Source: Acanthacorydalis orientalis
Lineage: Eukaryota > Arthropoda > Insecta > Megaloptera > Corydalidae
Length of the DNA stretch: 64,000 nt
Direction: 5' to 3'
NCBI GenBank assembly: GCA_034766995.1
Contig: CM068313.1
Coordinates: 33,639,996 to 33,703,995 of the forward strand
The position numbers and the translations under genes were made by a program. This document shows, one piece after another, positions 28,306 to 39,857 of the stretch. Every line of letters starts with the position of its first letter. Position 1 is the stretch's first letter. The notes beneath the pieces are model-generated. The model was not told the origin of the DNA. It saw only the letters and a program-made list of their open reading frames with translations, and ran no database searches.

Positions 28306-28404
28306 TTATTTTCGAAGTATTGCACCCCGTATTTGTTTGTGTGTGACCCTGTCATTTGTATACATGCGTTTATAAGTAGATTGACATCTCTGAGGTCTCC
28401 TGGT
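28306..28404 (-). CDS. internal exon of an unidentified gene (99 nt)
   Basis: On the minus strand CAATTTTAAG|ACCAGG opens and AATAA|GTAAGT closes an exon of one base, 32 codons and two bases. It encodes PGDLRDVNLLINACI, then QMTGSHTNKYGVQ and YFEN. It is free of stops in that frame only, is GC-richer than its flanks, and its donor is canonical. It is too short for ordinary ORF calling. A plus-strand 99-codon frame over the same DNA has AT-driven codons and looks like a shadow. The product is unknown. The PGDL.DV..LL pattern loosely recalls the start of GAIN domains in adhesion GPCRs, but I do not claim that. It probably belongs with the exons at 25.5-25.8 kb. Confidence 0.45.
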   Translation of the reverse strand, partial: TRRPQRCQSTYKRMYTNDRVTHKQIRGAILRK

Positions 28405-29313
28405 CTTAAAATTGACAAGTTTGTTGACACATGTAATTATTCTTCGACATTATTTTTTCTTAGAATCGAATTACGCTTTTCATTAGGTACAAACAAAATA
28501 TTCTTGAAATTTTTCAGAAATGCAAAAATGTATAATGATCTAAGAGATTTTTCCTTAACGAACTTATGAACATTTCAACAAATGTTCATACTTTTTCAAA
28601 TGCAGACAGAATCTCTAATATGTCAGCTTTTCTGAGAAAGAAGTGCAACAAATAAAAAATACTCCATATTGATTTTTCAACATCACATTTATGCCATTTA
28701 CCTTCCTCCAATTTTCAATAAGTTATAAGTTCAAATGTTATTAACGATTAGTTTATTTAATTTAACAAAACTAAAATATAAGAATATTATCCATGTCATT
28801 AGCCAAATTTTATATAAATGTTTAATATAAATATTGTTTTAAATACATAAACAAGTGTTTCATTTCAAAGGCTCTAGTAAATACATAAATGAAGAAAATT
28901 AATTTCGATTTTTTTCAGTTAGATATATAATATAAATACGAATAAAAACATGAAATGTTTATTCTACCGGATTTTTTAATGCTGTACTGCCTATATTATA
29001 AATATTAAACAATCCATAAGTTCAATCCATACATTACTTTTAGAATGAGCAAAAATTAAATGTGATTGAACTTAATTAAGTTTTGAAAATTTTGATATAA
29101 AGTCAAATACACATATACGGAGTAAATTAAAAAAAATATGTTTAAAAATAACAATTAATTTAATTATATTGAATTTTATATTTGAGCCACAAGTTAAAAG
29201 TTCGTGCTATAGCGTCAAATTGGTATCCAGCACACAAATTAAGTTTTAATTTATTTATTTGCGTGTTTCTATCAGAAACATATATCTTAAATGAATTTAT
29301 TATCAAAAAATTC

Positions 29314-29371
<58 letters not shown>

Positions 29372-29684
29372 TATTCTTACTGTAAATAATTATTTAGTGT
29401 TGTTATTTTTCTAATCATCTTTTCACAAAAATGTTTTTAAAATATTGAAACATTTATCTCTTTAAATTAACAATATATCTTTCAATATATTTATAAAAAT
29501 TGAAAATAATATCATTGATATATACTCTAACAAACACATATTAACAGTTTCCTATAGTTTATACTATTAGTAACTTTGTGGCATTGCTCAGAAAAAATGA
29601 CATTTAAAAAAAGAACATTGTTTATTTCAAAACTTACTATATTAAAATTTGTAATCTACACTCTTTTTAACATTTACAAATGTG

Positions 29685-29730
<46 letters not shown>

Positions 29731-29933
29731 ATGCGTGTATATATTCTAGTTTCAAGGAAAGGTCGCAGGATACTATTTAATAAGAAGGTTGTCTCAAATA
29801 TTTTGAGGTTAAAGAAAATTATGTTTCAGACTAATCGATTTTCTAATTCTTACGTACACACACACACACGCATACATGATACATACTAGCGCATATACAT
29901 ACATACATATACATACATACATATACATACATG

Positions 29934-29983
<50 letters not shown>

Positions 29984-30323
29984 TACTGTGTATATTTTTG
30001 TATACAATCTGAAAATTATTTTCATTTTATTTCAAACGTTAGCTACTTTGATAAGAGTTGCTGGTTTCTTCACTTTCTACAAAAATTCTGGCACGAAACC
30101 AAATATTTAAAAACAGACTTTTTCTATTCTTTTTGCTCAATCAAAGAATATTTTGTAATACGGTATTGAAACTTAAAATATAAATAGAGTGCCGAAAAAA
30201 CAGATATTATTATCAACCTATATATATATATAATAGTTAAAAAAGTAACTATAGAAGTAACAATGCATCAGTTTAAATATGAATATCTGTCGAAGATAAA
30301 TAACCGTTACTTGTTCAACATTT

Positions 30324-30394
<71 letters not shown>

Positions 30395-31200
30395 ACACAT
30401 ATACTCCCAGATGTCACTACTTAAGAGGGGCAAAAACAATCAAATCAACATTCATAGAGGTAAAAAGCTGTTGTCGTGGTCCTGTACCCCCAGGTACGGC
30501 CAGCTACGTCATTATTACAAATAAAAAACGACCAAATCCTCAAATACCTAATATATATATATATGTATGGATTTTTTTAATTTTTATGGATAATTTTATA
30601 CTTTAAAAAACACTTTACCTAACGGGCGTATTCTAAATAGTTTCGATAAGTTAGACAGTCTGGAACAGGATATTAAAATAAGATGAAGTAGTATAGTCAA
30701 CTGTATGTTAGAGACAAACTAAATAAATGAAAATTCACTACAATTGAGACGAATGACTTTTGAAAAAAAAAATGAAAGATCTAGAAGAGAGATTTATTTT
30801 TATGTACGGTTTCGTTACTCTTTTTTCTTTCTTATTTTCGATATAAAAGAAAAAAATTATAGGTATACTATTATTTCTAGTGTTTAAAATATAGCAAAAT
30901 TTAAAAGATTATGTTTTGGTTGGTACATATGTTCGGTACATATTATGTTTGGTTGGTGTCACAGAAAATATTTATCTATGATTCATACATATGCTACATA
31001 ATAATAAAAAATCGAAGTTTAATTCTGAATTTAATTAACTACATTATATTAAAACCCTAATGACAAAAATGATTGTGTTTAGATATACAACATTATTTTA
31101 TATTTGAAAAATAAAACAGCGTTCATTTTTTTAAAAAAAATGAGTTCTCAAAGAAATTATATAGAATATATTACACACAATTCTTACAGTATTATTTACT
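28405..31200. other. presumed intron DNA with TA, GA and CT tracts
   Basis: TA tracts are at 29318-29365, 29689-29728, 29937-29951 (joined to a GA tract to about 29983) and 30351-30390 (preceded by a CT tract from 30325). The patch 30415-30520 is less AT-rich (contains a CCCCCAGGTACGGCCAGC word) and looks like an old repeat, not assigned. No gene seen. Confidence 0.5.
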
Positions 31201-31206
31201 GACATT

Positions 31207-31326
31207 TTATTGAACAAAGTGCAAATTGTAGCACATATCCAAAAATTTAACATTATGTAATTTTAGCTTCCTGTATTCATCTGCAGAAATTTCACTAAAA
31301 CAACCCTTAACAGCAGCACTAGACCA
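31207..31326 (-). other. 40-codon open segment ending at a TAA that overlaps AATAAA
   Basis: The minus strand reads WSSAAVKGCFSEIS then ADEYRKLKLHNVKF then MCYNLHFVQ-stop. The stop is embedded in CAATAAAATG, a possible polyadenylation signal. A TCTAG and a TTTCTGCAG acceptor lie within it. It could be a terminal exon or the tail of a decayed transposable element. Its neighbourhood (31.2-31.56 kb) is less AT-rich than average. Confidence 0.2.
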
Positions 31327-31681
31327 TTAAATCCACAACATTATTTTACTTCAGCGTTGCACGTACTATTATGTTTATTATGACAATATTTGTCAGGTAC
31401 TATATCCAAGCTGATAGCGTGCTACTCAGTGGGTGGTGCACTCCAACAGGTATTAATGTTATAGAATGGATATTGCTTGTGGAATAGTTAACAGTGGCAA
31501 CTGATCACCCAACAGAGATCAGTATTACGTAGAACTATGTTATACAGCTATAATTTACATATAATACATACAAGTCTTTTTTAACATATGCATTTCTTAT
31601 ATAAATCAACTAGTTTGATACACGAACATATTTATATATTCATTAACGATTAAATAAAAACAAAACAATAGTTATTTCAAT

Positions 31682-31730
<49 letters not shown>

Positions 31731-31774
31731 GTCTTTAATGTAAATATATCAATATCGATACTTAAATATTAGAT

Positions 31775-32144
31775 CAGTCATCTTCAAATTTTGTTGACTT
31801 CCGGAACCATTAAGACTATAATTTTTTTTGTGGAACCCTTACCATCCCCAGAAAACATACGTACCCTACAAATTTTGAAAATCACCCACCTTGCATGACC
31901 AAATTTTATTATTTACATCTGATTGAGCTAGGTCATAACGGGTACTCATAAATACAGTTTTACTGCATAATAATAGGTATTAATATGTATTTACAGAAAT
32001 AAAAGAAATTATAATAAATCAACTATTTTCGATTTTTAGCTTTTCGGATTTTACTTCGAAAATTCTTTCGAATTTTGACGTGTAACCCCTGACAAGGTTG
32101 CATGCAACTACAAGGTTCCGCTGAACACAGTTTGAAGAACAGTG
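31775..32144. mobile_element. hAT-type MITE, 370 bp, with 8-bp target duplication
   Basis: The left end CAGTCATCTTCAAA and the right end (complement CACTGTTCTTCAAA) form imperfect terminal inverted repeats that extend inward to GGAACC on both sides. Directly outside, TATTAGAT occurs at 31767-31774 and again at 32145-32152. That is a perfect 8-bp target site duplication, which defines hAT insertions. No transposase frame is inside, so it is non-autonomous. Confidence 0.9.
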
Positions 32145-32152
32145 TATTAGAT

Positions 32153-32264
32153 CATTGAAAATAAAACAATATTAACACAAGTATTTCTGATCATTTAAGT
32201 AACTAAATACTATAATATTAATATAGCTCATTATTAATTTCAAAAATATGTATTAAATAAGTGC

Positions 32265-32303
<39 letters not shown>

Positions 32304-32813
32304 GATTATACTGTTTACAATCAATTGACGTTTATACCTGGATACAGTTATTAAATTTGATTATTTTAATAACAATGCATTATATTAAAGAATAAATTAT
32401 CAATCACTTTAGATAAGTATGAAACTTCATAAATACATACTTATATATTGGATTCCTCATGTATACAAAACTCCATTTAAATGATCTGTGGAGGCAAGAA
32501 AATATTCGCCAGAAGAAGATGAATACAACAACTACCCTCACATATATGACAAAGATATGTATAGGTCAATGGACGCCATACAAGGTCACTCATAGGCTAA
32601 GAATTTTTAAAACGTTATACAGGTAACAATTGAATACATTGTTTATTTCTTCGTCTAGGGCCGAACATTAGGACTTTCATCTTAACTGTTGTAATAATAT
32701 CTATGTGTACAATATATGTGAATAATTAATAATTACAAATGGTTTTGTAGGTACGTAATCCGTTAAAAATATGTGGCGAATAATTTCCATAATGATTACA
32801 TGCGAGCGTGTAC

Positions 32814-32886
<73 letters not shown>

Positions 32887-33891
32887 TGGATAACACCACT
32901 CTATACAACATTTACAATGTTATAGATATTAAGTTTAAAATATGATTCAAATACAGCATTGCTAATTTTATTTAGAGATTGCGTTATTTATAAAACTTTG
33001 CGACTAAAAATTATATTAAAGTAAATTTATATGGATGTTGTTTAAATAATGTAATACTGAATAATTAAAACCATAATACATAACGAGTACATTTAAAAAT
33101 TATACACTAAGATACTATGAAATATAATTAAAATACTTGCGTTTTATTATCCAGTGTACACATATTTTTTCACACCTTTTATGTAATTACATACACTGTG
33201 TGTATGTATTTTTTAAAAAACTTATAGATTGCTTTATAAAAGTTTTTCTTTGTATGTCAAGAAAAATAGTAACATTAACGCCTATCAATTCTATTACAAA
33301 ATCTAACTCATTTTGTTAAACATTTCATTGTTTTTTTTCTTCAAACAAGAATAAATATTAAAGTAAATGTAATAAATTATTTGTTTCGGTAAATATAAAG
33401 GGAAAGTAAATATAAAGAGAATATTATTAATAAATTAATTTATTAAATTTAAATTGTTTTTCGTTACGTTCATTTTTAATTAAAAACTAAGTACTATTTT
33501 ATACTATTATTTCAATTTTCTGAATGCTGGGCAACTATTATTAATAACCAATTTCAGATAACTTATGATTTGTATTGAATGTCGAAGTTGTTTGTCTTTA
33601 TAAAAAAAAATATCTATCGTTTTTAATATAATAATAAAAGGTATAATAATATAATATTTATTCAGCATTTTTTTTTATAAAAAATACCTTCACCTTTGTA
33701 TTAAAAACTAAACATTAAAAATATAACTCTTGTCATTAAGAAATAACTTTAGAATGAATCATAGTAATAATTATTATATACACATTTTTGTAATGTCAAG
33801 AAAATTTCAATTACAAAAATGTTGTGAACGGTCTTCACTAAACATAAACAAATTCGACAATATTAATTTTTTAATGTAAATTCATAGTGTT
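32153..33891. other. AT-rich DNA with one overlapping-frame patch
   Basis: TA tracts are at 32268-32300 and 32816-32884. At 32459-32626 two plus-strand frames are open together. One starts with ATG at 32459 (55 residues). The other (32485-32595) reads EARKYSPEEDEYN, then NYPHIYDKDMYRS, then MDAIQG. Neither is recognised and splice sites are weak. The rest is unremarkable. Confidence 0.4.
32816..32884. repeat. (TA)n microsatellite
   Basis: About 69 bp of perfect TA. Confidence 0.95.
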
Positions 33892-34034
33892 TTATTCTAG
33901 ACACAAAATAACACTATTCGTAATTAACAAGGTTTCTCTTGTAAACGCGTCTACCAACATCAGACTTCCCAATTCAGTAATGTCTAAAAATTTACCGCCG
34001 TATCTGAACGCAATATCTTCATAATAGCAACCTT
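33892..34034 (-). CDS. candidate terminal exon of an unidentified gene
   Basis: On the minus strand a clean acceptor (CCTTTTTTTATAG) is followed by two bases, 46 codons and TAA. It reads GCYYEDIAFRYGGKF, then LDITELGSLMLVDAF and TRETLLITNSVIL. Codons are G-rich at first positions, unlike the flanking DNA. The stop overlaps AATAAA with a T/G-rich stretch downstream, consistent with a 3' end. If so, it belongs to a different transcript from the exons at 28.3 and 25.5 kb. It could instead be internal with a hidden donor such as TTG|GTAGAC. No domain is recognised; GCYY...Y.GG is only faintly reminiscent of von Willebrand type C starts. Confidence 0.42.
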
Positions 34035-34374
34035 CTATAAAAAAAGGAAAATATAAAAACATTTCTTTCATCCAATAGCATTTCTTTAATCAGAGATAAT
34101 ACATAATGTATACAAGTTCTTATTCGTAAAACTACGTAAACATTAATTTATATGTCCAATGAAAAATAAGTCCAAGTTTTCATATAAAAACAGTAAATAT
34201 AAAATATGTTACCTACACAAGGTTATCGTTTCTAAGAATATCCATGAAATGTACACAGAAAATAAACCTTTTCTCAACATAATAAAACATATATTTATCC
34301 AGAATTATATACTATCTAGCATTCTCAATATTAACATTCTTATCATTTTTGATAATTATTTTTTCTTTTATATA

Positions 34375-34520
34375 TATACAAGGGGGCTTCGCCCCCTTCT
34401 CGCTGCACTCGACTGCTTCTCAATTACATGCTGTACATGCAACTGAATGAAACAATAAACATACTTTTTAAAACTTGTTATGTCTATATAATTATTATCA
34501 GATATATAGCAACATAACCA

Positions 34521-34590
<70 letters not shown>

Positions 34591-34690
34591 ATATGTGTGT
34601 ATGTCTACATAAACATGGAAGTAGATTATTTTTTGCAACCTTTTAGTTTTTTGTGGCTAAATACTATTATATATATATATATAAACAATT
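34375..34690 (+). repeat. compound repeat: GC hairpin, unique tail and TA units (copy A)
   Basis: It starts with a GGGGGC-TTC-GCCCCC hairpin (34382-34396), then TCTCGCTGCACTCGACTG, then a tail containing GAATGAAACAATAAACAT. Two diverged units of the type ATGTCTA-TA-TAA...TTTTTTGCAACxTTTTAGT follow, separated by a TA tract (34530-34576) and a GT tract. The same order recurs at 57.99-58.62 kb. The family is unidentified. Confidence 0.75.
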
Positions 34691-34699
34691 TAAATAAAT

Positions 34700-36120
34700 T
34701 TAATAAAAATCTGTGGTAACAAATCTTTATTCATATTTTGACAATTCTCTGAATAAAAAACGTATTGTCGGTTTTAGACAGTAATTACTATTGATTTTTA
34801 TAGCCTGTATGTAAATATTTGCGTTGCAAATTCAAATCAGACTTCTTTGATATCGTCTTTATTTTACAAAAAAAAATATTCTTGAAGAAAATATCTTTTA
34901 AACTGAACATAGACTTTAAACAAAGTATACAAATATAATATCGCCTGGTGTTGAAAATTTGAATGCATTTGTTTTTTGTCTGATACGATTAAAAAATATT
35001 TAATGTTCTTCTTGTAAATTTATAATTATATTAAAAAAGTATGTGAATATTCGAAGTATCTTTCATAGAATACAAAAAAAATATCAGTGAATGTTTTACG
35101 TACATGACTAGTAAGATAATTGGAACTAGTTTTTTTATAACAATTTGGTTCTTATAGAATGTGCTTTTTCCACTATAGAGGAGTCATGGTCGTTTTTAGT
35201 CGTACTGACCCACACTGAAAGAATCCTAGCGCGAATGAAGCGAGGTTAAAGATTTGCCAAAGATTACCGCTGGGACCGGAATCTGGCTCAGAGTATTTAA
35301 CAAGTTTTTTGTTCCTATTTTATATTTTATTATTGTTTAACGATGTTTTACGATGCGGCGTGTTAACAAATATTTTATATTCCTAATATTTATACTTATG
35401 TTCATATTTGTTTAATTCGTAATAATATTTATTTAAAAATCTATATGAAAATAAGTTGTTGAATCTCAAACTGGCTAGAAAATTATATTTTTCTCTAATT
35501 TTATTTCTATAGTTTTATTCAATGAATATTTAAATCTTTAAATTACTATTGTTAGAAATATATAAAAAAGCATTAGAATAAAATTCAATAAAATAATTAA
35601 TCATACTTACGAATTAAGTAATTAAATTTCAAACATTGTTATGAAATAAATACGTGTTAATATTAAGGATACTAAGCAATAAACTGAAATGTGTGTGTTT
35701 CGAGTAGAATTCATTCTTAATAAAACATTGATTATTCAATGTTTGTTTATAAGTACTTTTATATGTTGTAAAAACTATTTTCTACTATTCATAAACAAAT
35801 TTAAGAAGTATAAACTAAACATTTGAATTTTTTATTTAAACATAAGTATATAAATATTGTTTATGAAATTTTTCAATCATGACATTTCATATAAAATAAA
35901 ATTTTATTTTTAATATATAACACAAACTTGTGTGTATATAAATACACACTCATCACAATACACGTTAGGAAATAAGCTTCTATACATTTATCAATATTTT
36001 TTCACAGATTGGTGTAATATAATTTTTAATTAACTAGACTTGATTTCTGTAAATTAATATAAAAAAAAACTACTAGTCATTGTAACAAATAAAATTGTAC
36101 GAATAAGAATTTTTTGTTGA
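34700..36120. other. AT-rich DNA with one GC-richer patch
   Basis: The patch 35165-35290 (contains CCGCTGGGACCGGAATCTGG) is plainly less AT-rich than its surroundings. It has no convincing frame and is probably an old repeat end. It does not fold as a tRNA that I can see. The rest is featureless. Confidence 0.45.
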
Positions 36121-36214
36121 GGGTCTTTTAACGGACCATTACGTAAACCTAAGACGGCACAGATGGTGTAAATAACCTAAGATGAAGAACATTCGCGTTG
36201 GCCATACATTTACC

Positions 36215-36410
36215 TATATATAAAACATGCATTTCCCCCACTCTTTTTCATTGTAGTTTGTAAGTTCTACTCACACAACATTCTGTCGTCAGAGAAAAAC
36301 AAAAAAGGATCGCTAGATATCAACGAAAGCGCGTAAGGAGAAGCACAAAAAAGTAATGCGGGGTTACCATGCTGCTTCATCGACAGTTAAGGGGAAATTG
36401 TGGTATGTTT
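36215..36410 (+). promoter_or_regulatory. candidate core promoter with short first exon
   Basis: A TATAAA box at 36219 stands 31 bp before a TCATTG initiator (A at 36250), the spacing expected for a TATA/Inr promoter. The following 120 bp are TA-tract-free and include ACCATGCTG with an ATG at 36369. That frame stays open to TGTG|GTATGT at 36403, which could be a splice donor. Two near-identical AACCTAAGA words sit just upstream (36140-36182). I cannot connect it to a downstream exon. Confidence 0.28.
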
Positions 36411-37507
36411 AAATATAATTGAAAATTGAATTATTTGGTATCACGTGGGAAATAAAGTTCATTACTTTCAAGTAAAAATGTAAACACAAATATACTTTAT
36501 ATATATATATATATATATGGTATATTTGGATGTTTGTATTTCTGATATTTTTCTTTATCAAGAAATGTTATTGTGTCGATCATTTTGAAAAAGTGGCTCT
36601 ACATACTTCAAATAACGATTATTGATTGACTTTCACATTAAAAATATAAATTGTTAAGTTTAAAGTACTGATTTTGTACACAATACATTATCATATACTG
36701 ATTATAGTTGGGAACTATGATTAAATTTATTTTAATAAATACACAATTTATAAACAATAATATACTTTTAATTATCACGAATTGATTACTGTTTATTTTC
36801 ATAAGTTAAGGGCTTCACAGTGACAACATTGTTATTTTTTAGGCGAAAACACAGAAAATGTTTTTATTTCCAAAGCATGAGGATATACATATACCTGAAA
36901 TATTCTGCCCGTGCTTTGAAAATGATAGTATACTAACCATCTGAGCATTAATGTATCAAAACAGTCAATAATAAATTATTGACCACACTGATAAAAAAAC
37001 GTGATGAGTTTTATAAAATGCTTCAAATATAATTCACTTGCGAAATTGACATTAACATTGAAAAATGTAACAATATATATATTTTTTCTTATTTTTCAAA
37101 TCAATACCTGTCGTGAAATTTGATTAATAGTATGAATTCAGTTCATAAATAATATTCAATTAAAACTCTGAAATTCCATAAAAATACTTTATAAATCCAA
37201 CAAAAATAACCTATCTCTAACCTATCATCTAACATTAACCTATTGAAATATAAAGTTATAATAATATTTTTATTTAGTAGTACAATAAGTATTTTGCGTT
37301 ACATAAAAAAATTAGTTATGTTTCTAATAAAACAGTTCGGATAAGGTTTTATAACTCAAAATTATTATCCGCAAATGGAAATCATTTACGAATCGAAATG
37401 ATCAATAAAAACAACACTTTCATTTATGGCCGAATTAAAAAATCATACATTTGTTCAAAAAAAACCCAACAATTACACATTTTATTTGGTTTACAAAAAT
37501 ATACAAC

Positions 37508-37573
<66 letters not shown>

Positions 37574-37686
37574 TAGTAACTACTAAATATACTTTCACAG
37601 TAGATATATCTGATAAAAACATTTATTATACTGCACTGAAAAAATACTTGTTATATATAAACAATGTTGTTTAATAATGCATTTAC

Positions 37687-37785
<99 letters not shown>

Positions 37786-38130
37786 GATCTGTATATGTCT
37801 TCTAGATTATAAAAATCTTTTATTTGTATTCATGAAAGTTATTTTTTTACAATCTATATACATGTTTCTAACACTTATGTATATAGTATAAAGGCATAAA
37901 TATTACCAAAAGTAATGAAGAGAAAAATGAATTGTTCATTGTAAACAAATGTGTGGATATGAACAATGTACGTAAGATGAATGCACTTGAATCAATTCCT
38001 TTTTATTTAAATAAATATATCGGACAGGCACTGTATCGAGTAAAATAAGACTACAAAACAAACAAAAGTAGATTCCAAACTGCAGACGTCACATCAACAA
38101 ATGAAAACATTTCGTATATTTCGAAATAGA
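36411..38130. other. AT-rich DNA with two large TA arrays
   Basis: TA arrays are at 37511-37570 and 37690-37783. No gene seen. Confidence 0.6.
37690..37783. repeat. long (TA)n array
   Basis: About 94 bp of TA with a single ATGTAT interruption near 37751. A second array lies only 120 bp upstream. Confidence 0.95.
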
Positions 38131-38139
38131 TGGAGGGGA

Positions 38140-38520
38140 ACTTAAAGAAATTTTACGAACAAGGTGGGATTATCGTAGGAGCCGTTGAGGAGAAAACGAG
38201 ATATGACGGTGTTATTGTGGCGTTGCCTATTATTGACACACACGTGCTTGTATATACGCGTTCTCATCGCATGCATGTGTGTGTGTGTGTTATGTAGACA
38301 GGAAGGAAAGAGGACAGAATGTTGTGACGAATCGCGATCGAAAAGAGAATGAGAAAAGTGACGACACGATCGCAACTTCTGAAACGAGAACGAGTTATTT
38401 CTGTGTGAGAGTGAGAAACGATGATTGTGATCGCGGTAGCGTGCAGCGAGGAGAGGTGAACGCACGAGCCAAGGTCGGCAACAGACGACGAATGCCGATC
38501 GACAACACGACATGAGATGT
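38140..38520. promoter_or_regulatory. CpG-rich island, candidate promoter/5' exon
   Basis: This is the richest CpG block in the window outside jing coding sequence (GCGATCGAAA, GACACGATCGCAAC, GATCGCGGTAGCGTGC). Long frames are open on both strands (123 codons minus, 78 codons plus), typical of GC-rich non-coding sequence. No protein is recognised. On the minus strand it is pyrimidine-rich with CTCACTCTCACACAG and CTCGTTTCAG words, like an insect 5' UTR. Jing lies on that strand 29 kb downstream and lacks its first exon here, so this could be a jing transcription start, but the link is inference. A small GT tract (38276-38290) lies inside. Confidence 0.35.
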
Positions 38521-38630
38521 ATATTTTCTATATACTGCAGCGGGTAGGCTGATTACGTTTTTTTTTCATGGCAGATGATTGTATTATTTTCACCGACGAA
38601 ATCTCGTATGGGTTCATGATGGAAACATAC

Positions 38631-38637
<7 letters not shown>

Positions 38638-38719
<82 letters not shown>
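38638..38719. repeat. long (TA)n array
   Basis: About 82 bp of perfect TA just beside the CpG-rich block. Confidence 0.95.
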
Positions 38720-38722
<3 letters not shown>

Positions 38723-39427
38723 TACGTTTTAGGATTCTTGTTTCAATTATCATTGTCCATCAATTTATAAAAAAAAACAGCGTCGATTATGCATTTAACT
38801 CGATGATAATATCAAACAGGTATTTTCTAACATCATCTATTTTCACATAACGGTTTCATTTCTCGCCTGCAGATTACTATTCATTTCATTTTATACTACT
38901 ATTTTTTTAAATACTAATATTTATAAATTAAACATAGAACCGTATAACAGAAAACATGCTATTTTACTGATTTTTTGTAAAAACTTAAATTTATTACAAG
39001 TTCAAAATAATAGAAAAATAGCACATGACTAAAGTCAGTAAAACTGACGATTATCTAGATTCATTATAGAAAATTCCCCTTCTACAAAGATGCTCACTAT
39101 TTTGTGGAAAATAGCTTCTATCGTCGATTAATTCTAGAAAAGCATATGTATGTACGAATTAAGAGTGACGATTGATTTAAAATGAAAAAGGAAACATTAA
39201 AAATAATTTTATTATAAAATTCAATATAATTAAGTTACACGAAGTGACTTAACGAGAGAAAATATAATGTTCATTTAGTTTTTTTTATTAAGTAAGGTAT
39301 ACTTAATATCATAATCGCATACGGTTTTGATAATTCAATGCTGGATCAATAAATTCTAAACTTTTCAATTTAAATTATTTCATACCTTTTATCACGATAT
39401 ATACATACATACTTACATACATACATA

Positions 39428-39500
<73 letters not shown>

Positions 39501-39630
39501 GAAATATATATACACGCATATATATGTATTTATAACAGGATTACAGATAATATTACACATAAAGAAATATGTATGATATTACAAGAATACATTTATGTAC
39601 ACAATTTATAATATTTTTTACAATTTTGTT
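38720..39630. other. AT-rich non-coding DNA
   Basis: TA array at 39434-39494 flanked by ACAT and ATGT words. No gene seen. Confidence 0.6.
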
Positions 39631-39819
39631 GTATATGTGTGTGTGTATGTGTGTTGGTATGCATGCGTGTATCTGTGTTGGTGTGTGTGTGTGTGTGTGT
39701 GTTGGTGTGTAAGTGTGTATATGTTGGTGTGTGTGTTGGTGTGTATGTGTGGTGTATATGTGTGTTGATGTATTAGTGTGTATGTATGCATGATGTGTAT
39801 GTGTGTATGTATGTATGTT

Positions 39820-39856
<37 letters not shown>
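39631..39856 (+). repeat. degenerate GT-rich array (TGTGTGTTGG/TGTATG) ending in TA and GA tracts
   Basis: About 190 bp of plus-strand purine-pyrimidine alternation built from TGTGTG, GTTGGTGTG and TGTATG words. A TA tract and then AGAGAGAGAGAG follow. It is non-coding; its alternating sequence could adopt Z-DNA. Confidence 0.9.

Positions 39857-39857
<1 letters not shown>

Noticed and set aside
35165..35290. GC-richer patch tested as a tRNA or SINE head
   Set aside because: No A-box/B-box pair or cloverleaf could be drawn; left as unassigned.
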